A stretch of DNA of 64,000 bases from Thiobacillus denitrificans (lineage in GTDB: Bacteria > Pseudomonadota > Gammaproteobacteria > Burkholderiales > Thiobacillaceae), in NCBI RefSeq assembly GCF_001530125.1, contig NZ_LDUG01000036.1, positions 1 to 64,000 on the forward strand. Reading direction: 5' to 3'. Numbering within the stretch: position 1 is the stretch's first letter; each line of letters starts with the position of its first letter. Under the pieces are notes generated by a model, which was not told the origin of the DNA, did no database searches, and saw only the letters and a program-made list of their open reading frames with translations. The translations under genes and the position numbers were made by a program. Shown in pieces: positions 62,085 to 64,000 of this stretch.

Positions 62085-63158
62085 TCAGGTAATGATGCCG
62101 CCGCCGAGACAGACCTCGCCGTCATACAGAACCACGGACTGGCCGGGGGTGACTGCCCACTGCGCGGCGTCGAACGCCAGTTCCAGGGTGTCGCCGTCGA
62201 GCCGGGTGATGCGGCAGGGCGCATCGGTCTGCCGATAGCGGGTCTTCGCAGTGTAGGGCTTGGCTGGGTCGGGCGCTGTGCCGCTGATCCAGTTGAGCTG
62301 GCCGGCGGCCAGTGTCGAGCGCTTGAGCAGCGGATGCTCGTGCCCCTGCACCACGACCAGCGTGTTGGTCGCCATGTCCTTGGCGGCGACGAACCACGGC
62401 GCGTCGCCGCCGTCCTTTGTTCCGCCGATGCCGAGGCCCTGGCGCTGCCCCAGCGTGTAATACATCAGGCCCTGATGCTGGCCGAGCACGCGGCCGTCGG
62501 GCGTTTTCATCTCGCCGGGGTTGCGCGGCAGGTAGCGCTCGAGGAATTCGCGGAAGTTGCGCTCGCCGATGAAGCAGATGCCGGTGCTGTCTTTCTTGGC
62601 GGCGTTGGGCAGGCCGATCTTTTGCGCCAGCGCACGCACCTCCGGCTTCGGCAGCTGCGCCAACGGGAACAGGGCAGGGCGGATCTGCGCCTGGCTCAGG
62701 CGGTAGAGGAAATAGCTCTGGTCCTTGTTGGCGTCCGCCGCTTTCAATAGCGTGGCGCGGCCGGCGGCGTCCGCGCCCTTGCCGACGTAATGCCCGGTGG
62801 CGATGAATTCCGCGCCGCGTGCGATAGCGTCGTCGAGGAAGGCTTTGAACTTGATCTCGGCGTTGCACAGCACGTCGGGGTTGGGGGTGCGGCCGGCCTG
62901 GTATTCGGCGAGGAAGTAGCTGAACACGCGTTCCTTGTACTCGGCCGCGAAGTTGACCGCCTCGACCTCGATGCCAAGTACGTCGGCCACCGCCAGCACG
63001 TCGAGGAAGTCCTGCCGCGCGGTGCACTGTTCGGTGTTGTCATCGTCGTCCCAGTTCTTCATGAAGACGCCGAGCACGTCGTAGCCCTGCTGCTTCAAGA
63101 GATAGGCGGCGACGGCGGAATCGACGCCGCCCGACATCCCCACGACGACTTTAGTCAT
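62085..63158 (-). CDS. mnmA: tRNA-specific 2-thiouridylase MnmA
   Basis: A 357-residue enzyme: PP-loop [19 protein letters not shown], the catalytic Cys in [14 protein letters not shown] and the second Cys in [16 protein letters not shown], and [13 protein letters not shown]. Thiolates U34 of tRNAs for Lys, Glu, Gln using sulfur from the Tus relay. The start at 63158 follows GGGGAG; the upstream GTG is less likely. It links functionally to sulfur relay proteins such as TusA. Confidence 0.95.
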   Translation of the reverse strand: MTKVVVGMSGGVDSAVAAYLLKQQGYDVLGVFMKNWDDDDNTEQCTARQDFLDVLAVADVLGIEVEAVNFAAEYKERVFSYFLAEYQAGRTPNPDVLCNAEIKFKAFLDDAIARGAEFIATGHYVGKGADAAGRATLLKAADANKDQSYFLYRLSQAQIRPALFPLAQLPKPEVRALAQKIGLPNAAKKDSTGICFIGERNFREFLERYLPRNPGEMKTPDGRVLGQHQGLMYYTLGQRQGLGIGGTKDGGDAPWFVAAKDMATNTLVVVQGHEHPLLKRSTLAAGQLNWISGTAPDPAKPYTAKTRYRQTDAPCRITRLDGDTLELAFDAAQWAVTPGQSVVLYDGEVCLGGGIIT

Positions 63159-63168
63159 GTGCACTCCC

Positions 63169-63253
63169 CGTCATTGCAAGGAACGAAGTGACGAAGCAAT
63201 CCAGCAGCGAACGACCGCAGCCTGGATTGCTTCGGCTTCGCCTCGCAATGACG
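63169..63253. repeat. Dispersed inverted repeat CGTCATTGC ... GCAATGACG
   Basis: CGTCATTGC (63169-63177) and GCAATGACG (63245-63253) form the ends; GAAGCAATCCAG (63193-63204) and CTGGATTGCTTC (63222-63233) an inner pair. A widespread intergenic palindrome type. Here it lies between mnmA and the Nudix gene. Confidence 0.75.
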
Positions 63254-63263
63254 AAATGGGGTT

Positions 63264-63728
63264 TCATTGGTGTGCAACGAAGTCGAGCGGAAAGCGCCGC
63301 CCGGCGAGGTAATCCTGCACGCAGCGCATCACCAGCGGGCTGCGCTGCGGAATTGGACTGGCAGCGAGCTCGCCAGGCGTCAGCCACACAGCGCGCACGA
63401 TGCCGGTATCCAGCGTGCGTTCGGCGTCGAAGCTGCTGACGCTGCAGACATAGGCGAAGCGCAAATAGGTGATGTCGCGCCGCGGGTAGTGGGTGCTGTA
63501 GCAGCCCAGCAATGCGAGCGGCTCGACGTGATGCGCGGTTTCTTCCAGCGCTTCGCGGCGCACCGCGTCTGTCAGCGTTTCGTCGCGCTCCCAGTGGCCG
63601 GCGGGCTGGTTGAGGCGCAGGCCTTCGGCGGTGTGTTCCTCCACCAGCAGGAATTTGCCGTCGCGTTCGACCATGGCGGCGACCACCACGTGCGGGGTCC
63701 ACGGTGTATTCAGGTTTGGCTCAAACAT
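63264..63728 (-). CDS. Nudix hydrolase (NudJ-like phosphatase)
   Basis: A 154-residue Nudix protein: [20 protein letters not shown] and the Nudix box [20 protein letters not shown], with E-T following, then [12 protein letters not shown]. Resembles NudJ, which removes phosphate from HMP-PP and other nucleotides. Start overlaps the rluE end by 8 bases, so they are co-transcribed. Confidence 0.9.
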   Translation of the reverse strand: MFEPNLNTPWTPHVVVAAMVERDGKFLLVEEHTAEGLRLNQPAGHWERDETLTDAVRREALEETAHHVEPLALLGCYSTHYPRRDITYLRFAYVCSVSSFDAERTLDTGIVRAVWLTPGELAASPIPQRSPLVMRCVQDYLAGRRFPLDFVAHQ

Positions 63729-64000
63729 GCCGTTCTTTCCATTCTCCGGGCTGCAGGGCGCCCAGGGTCCATTCGCCGATGGCGGCGCGGATCAGGCGCA
63801 GGGTGGGGAAGCCGATCTTGGCCGTCATCCGTCGCACCTGGCGGTTCTTGCCTTCGGTAATTATCAGTTCGATCCAGCTGGTCGGGATGGCCTGTCTGAA
63901 GCGGATCGGCGGATTGCGCGGCCACAGCCCGGCGGGTTCGTTGATGAGGCGGGCCTTGGCTGGGCGGGTGACGAAATCGCCAAGGTCAATGCCGCGGCGC
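63721..64000 (-). CDS. rluE: 23S rRNA pseudouridine synthase RluE (C-terminal part)
   Basis: The frame entering from the right edge reads [40 protein letters not shown] and [20 protein letters not shown], ending GEWKERHV at a TGA (63721-63723). NRQVRRM is the RsuA/RluE/RluF signature. RluE makes pseudouridine at 2457 in 23S rRNA; RsuA-type relatives cannot be excluded from the fragment alone. The N-terminus lies outside the window. Confidence 0.85.
   Translation of the reverse strand, partial: RRGIDLGDFVTRPAKARLINEPAGLWPRNPPIRFRQAIPTSWIELIITEGKNRQVRRMTAKIGFPTLRLIRAAIGEWTLGALQPGEWKERHV

Noticed and set aside
1-64000. CRISPR arrays, tRNA or rRNA genes, IS transposases
   Set aside because: No regularly spaced repeats, cloverleaf-like segments or transposase motifs were seen in the window.

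Overview
The window looks like chromosome from a GC-rich, sulfur-oxidising betaproteobacterium, probably Thiobacillus-like. This rests on a tusA-dsrE2 sulfur-trafficking pair, a DsrO-like ferredoxin and the overall gene style; no rRNA or tRNA is present to fix the taxon. Most of the window is ordinary chromosome: rhlE, tsaB-rimI-udg, lemA/TPM/NfeD/stomatin, glnS, mnmA, a Nudix gene and rluE. Two accessory tracts interrupt it.

Region by region: (1) 1-3000, minus strand: a decayed trypsin-like protease, then an ECF sigma factor, its anti-sigma factor, a secreted Cys-rich peptide with EGKCG-type motifs (HvfA/bufferin-like) and a DoxX protein. The DUF692 and DUF2063 maturation genes normally found between the last two are missing. 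(2) 3300-9500: a TetR regulator and a carboxymuconolactone-decarboxylase-like enzyme, each preceded by the same 6-4-6 operator, then tusA, dsrE2, rhlE, a protein methyltransferase and a nitroreductase. A perfect 25-bp-arm palindrome lies after rhlE. (3) 9700-35200: a large copper and heavy-metal resistance island. It holds a CopRS two-component system, an RND efflux trio, copA/copB, cupredoxin, DUF411 and CusF-like proteins, Met-rich and SHOCT proteins, a Cu-type P1B ATPase with two YHS domains, and a tightly overlapped set of thiol, membrane and methyltransferase genes. Three copies of one putative CopR box (CTGACA-N5-ATTACA, read on the minus strand) stand before the three copper transcription units. 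One sits in a duplicated fragment of the copR 5' region. (4) 35200-41400: a worn metabolic tract with a thymidine-phosphorylase-family gene lacking its catalytic segment, an acetate-kinase scrap, a glucan phosphorylase, a DsrO-like protein, a YHS-ferredoxin chimera with an FNR-type reductase, and a transaldolase cut off beside a palindromic element. (5) 41400-52600: housekeeping genes separated by several short dispersed inverted-repeat elements. (6) 52690-56360: an apparent integron cassette array without an integrase (CALIN), with four to five attC-like sites and four cassette genes, including a HEPN-motif protein and an AlbA_2 ATP-binding protein. It is followed by an MmeI-like restriction-methylation enzyme and a dead MqsRA toxin-antitoxin pair. 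(7) 60189-64000: glnS, mnmA, Nudix hydrolase and rluE.

Main working model: copper entering the cell activates CopRS, which turns on periplasmic oxidation and sequestration (CopA, CopB, cupredoxin, CusF-like, Met-rich proteins) and RND/P1B export. The ECF operon may add a secreted Cys peptide. The points most worth following are the YHS-ferredoxin fusion beside its likely reductase, the cassette array, the EGKCG peptide without maturase, the catalytically gutted phosphorylase, and the unexplained overlapping operon at 31653-35235.
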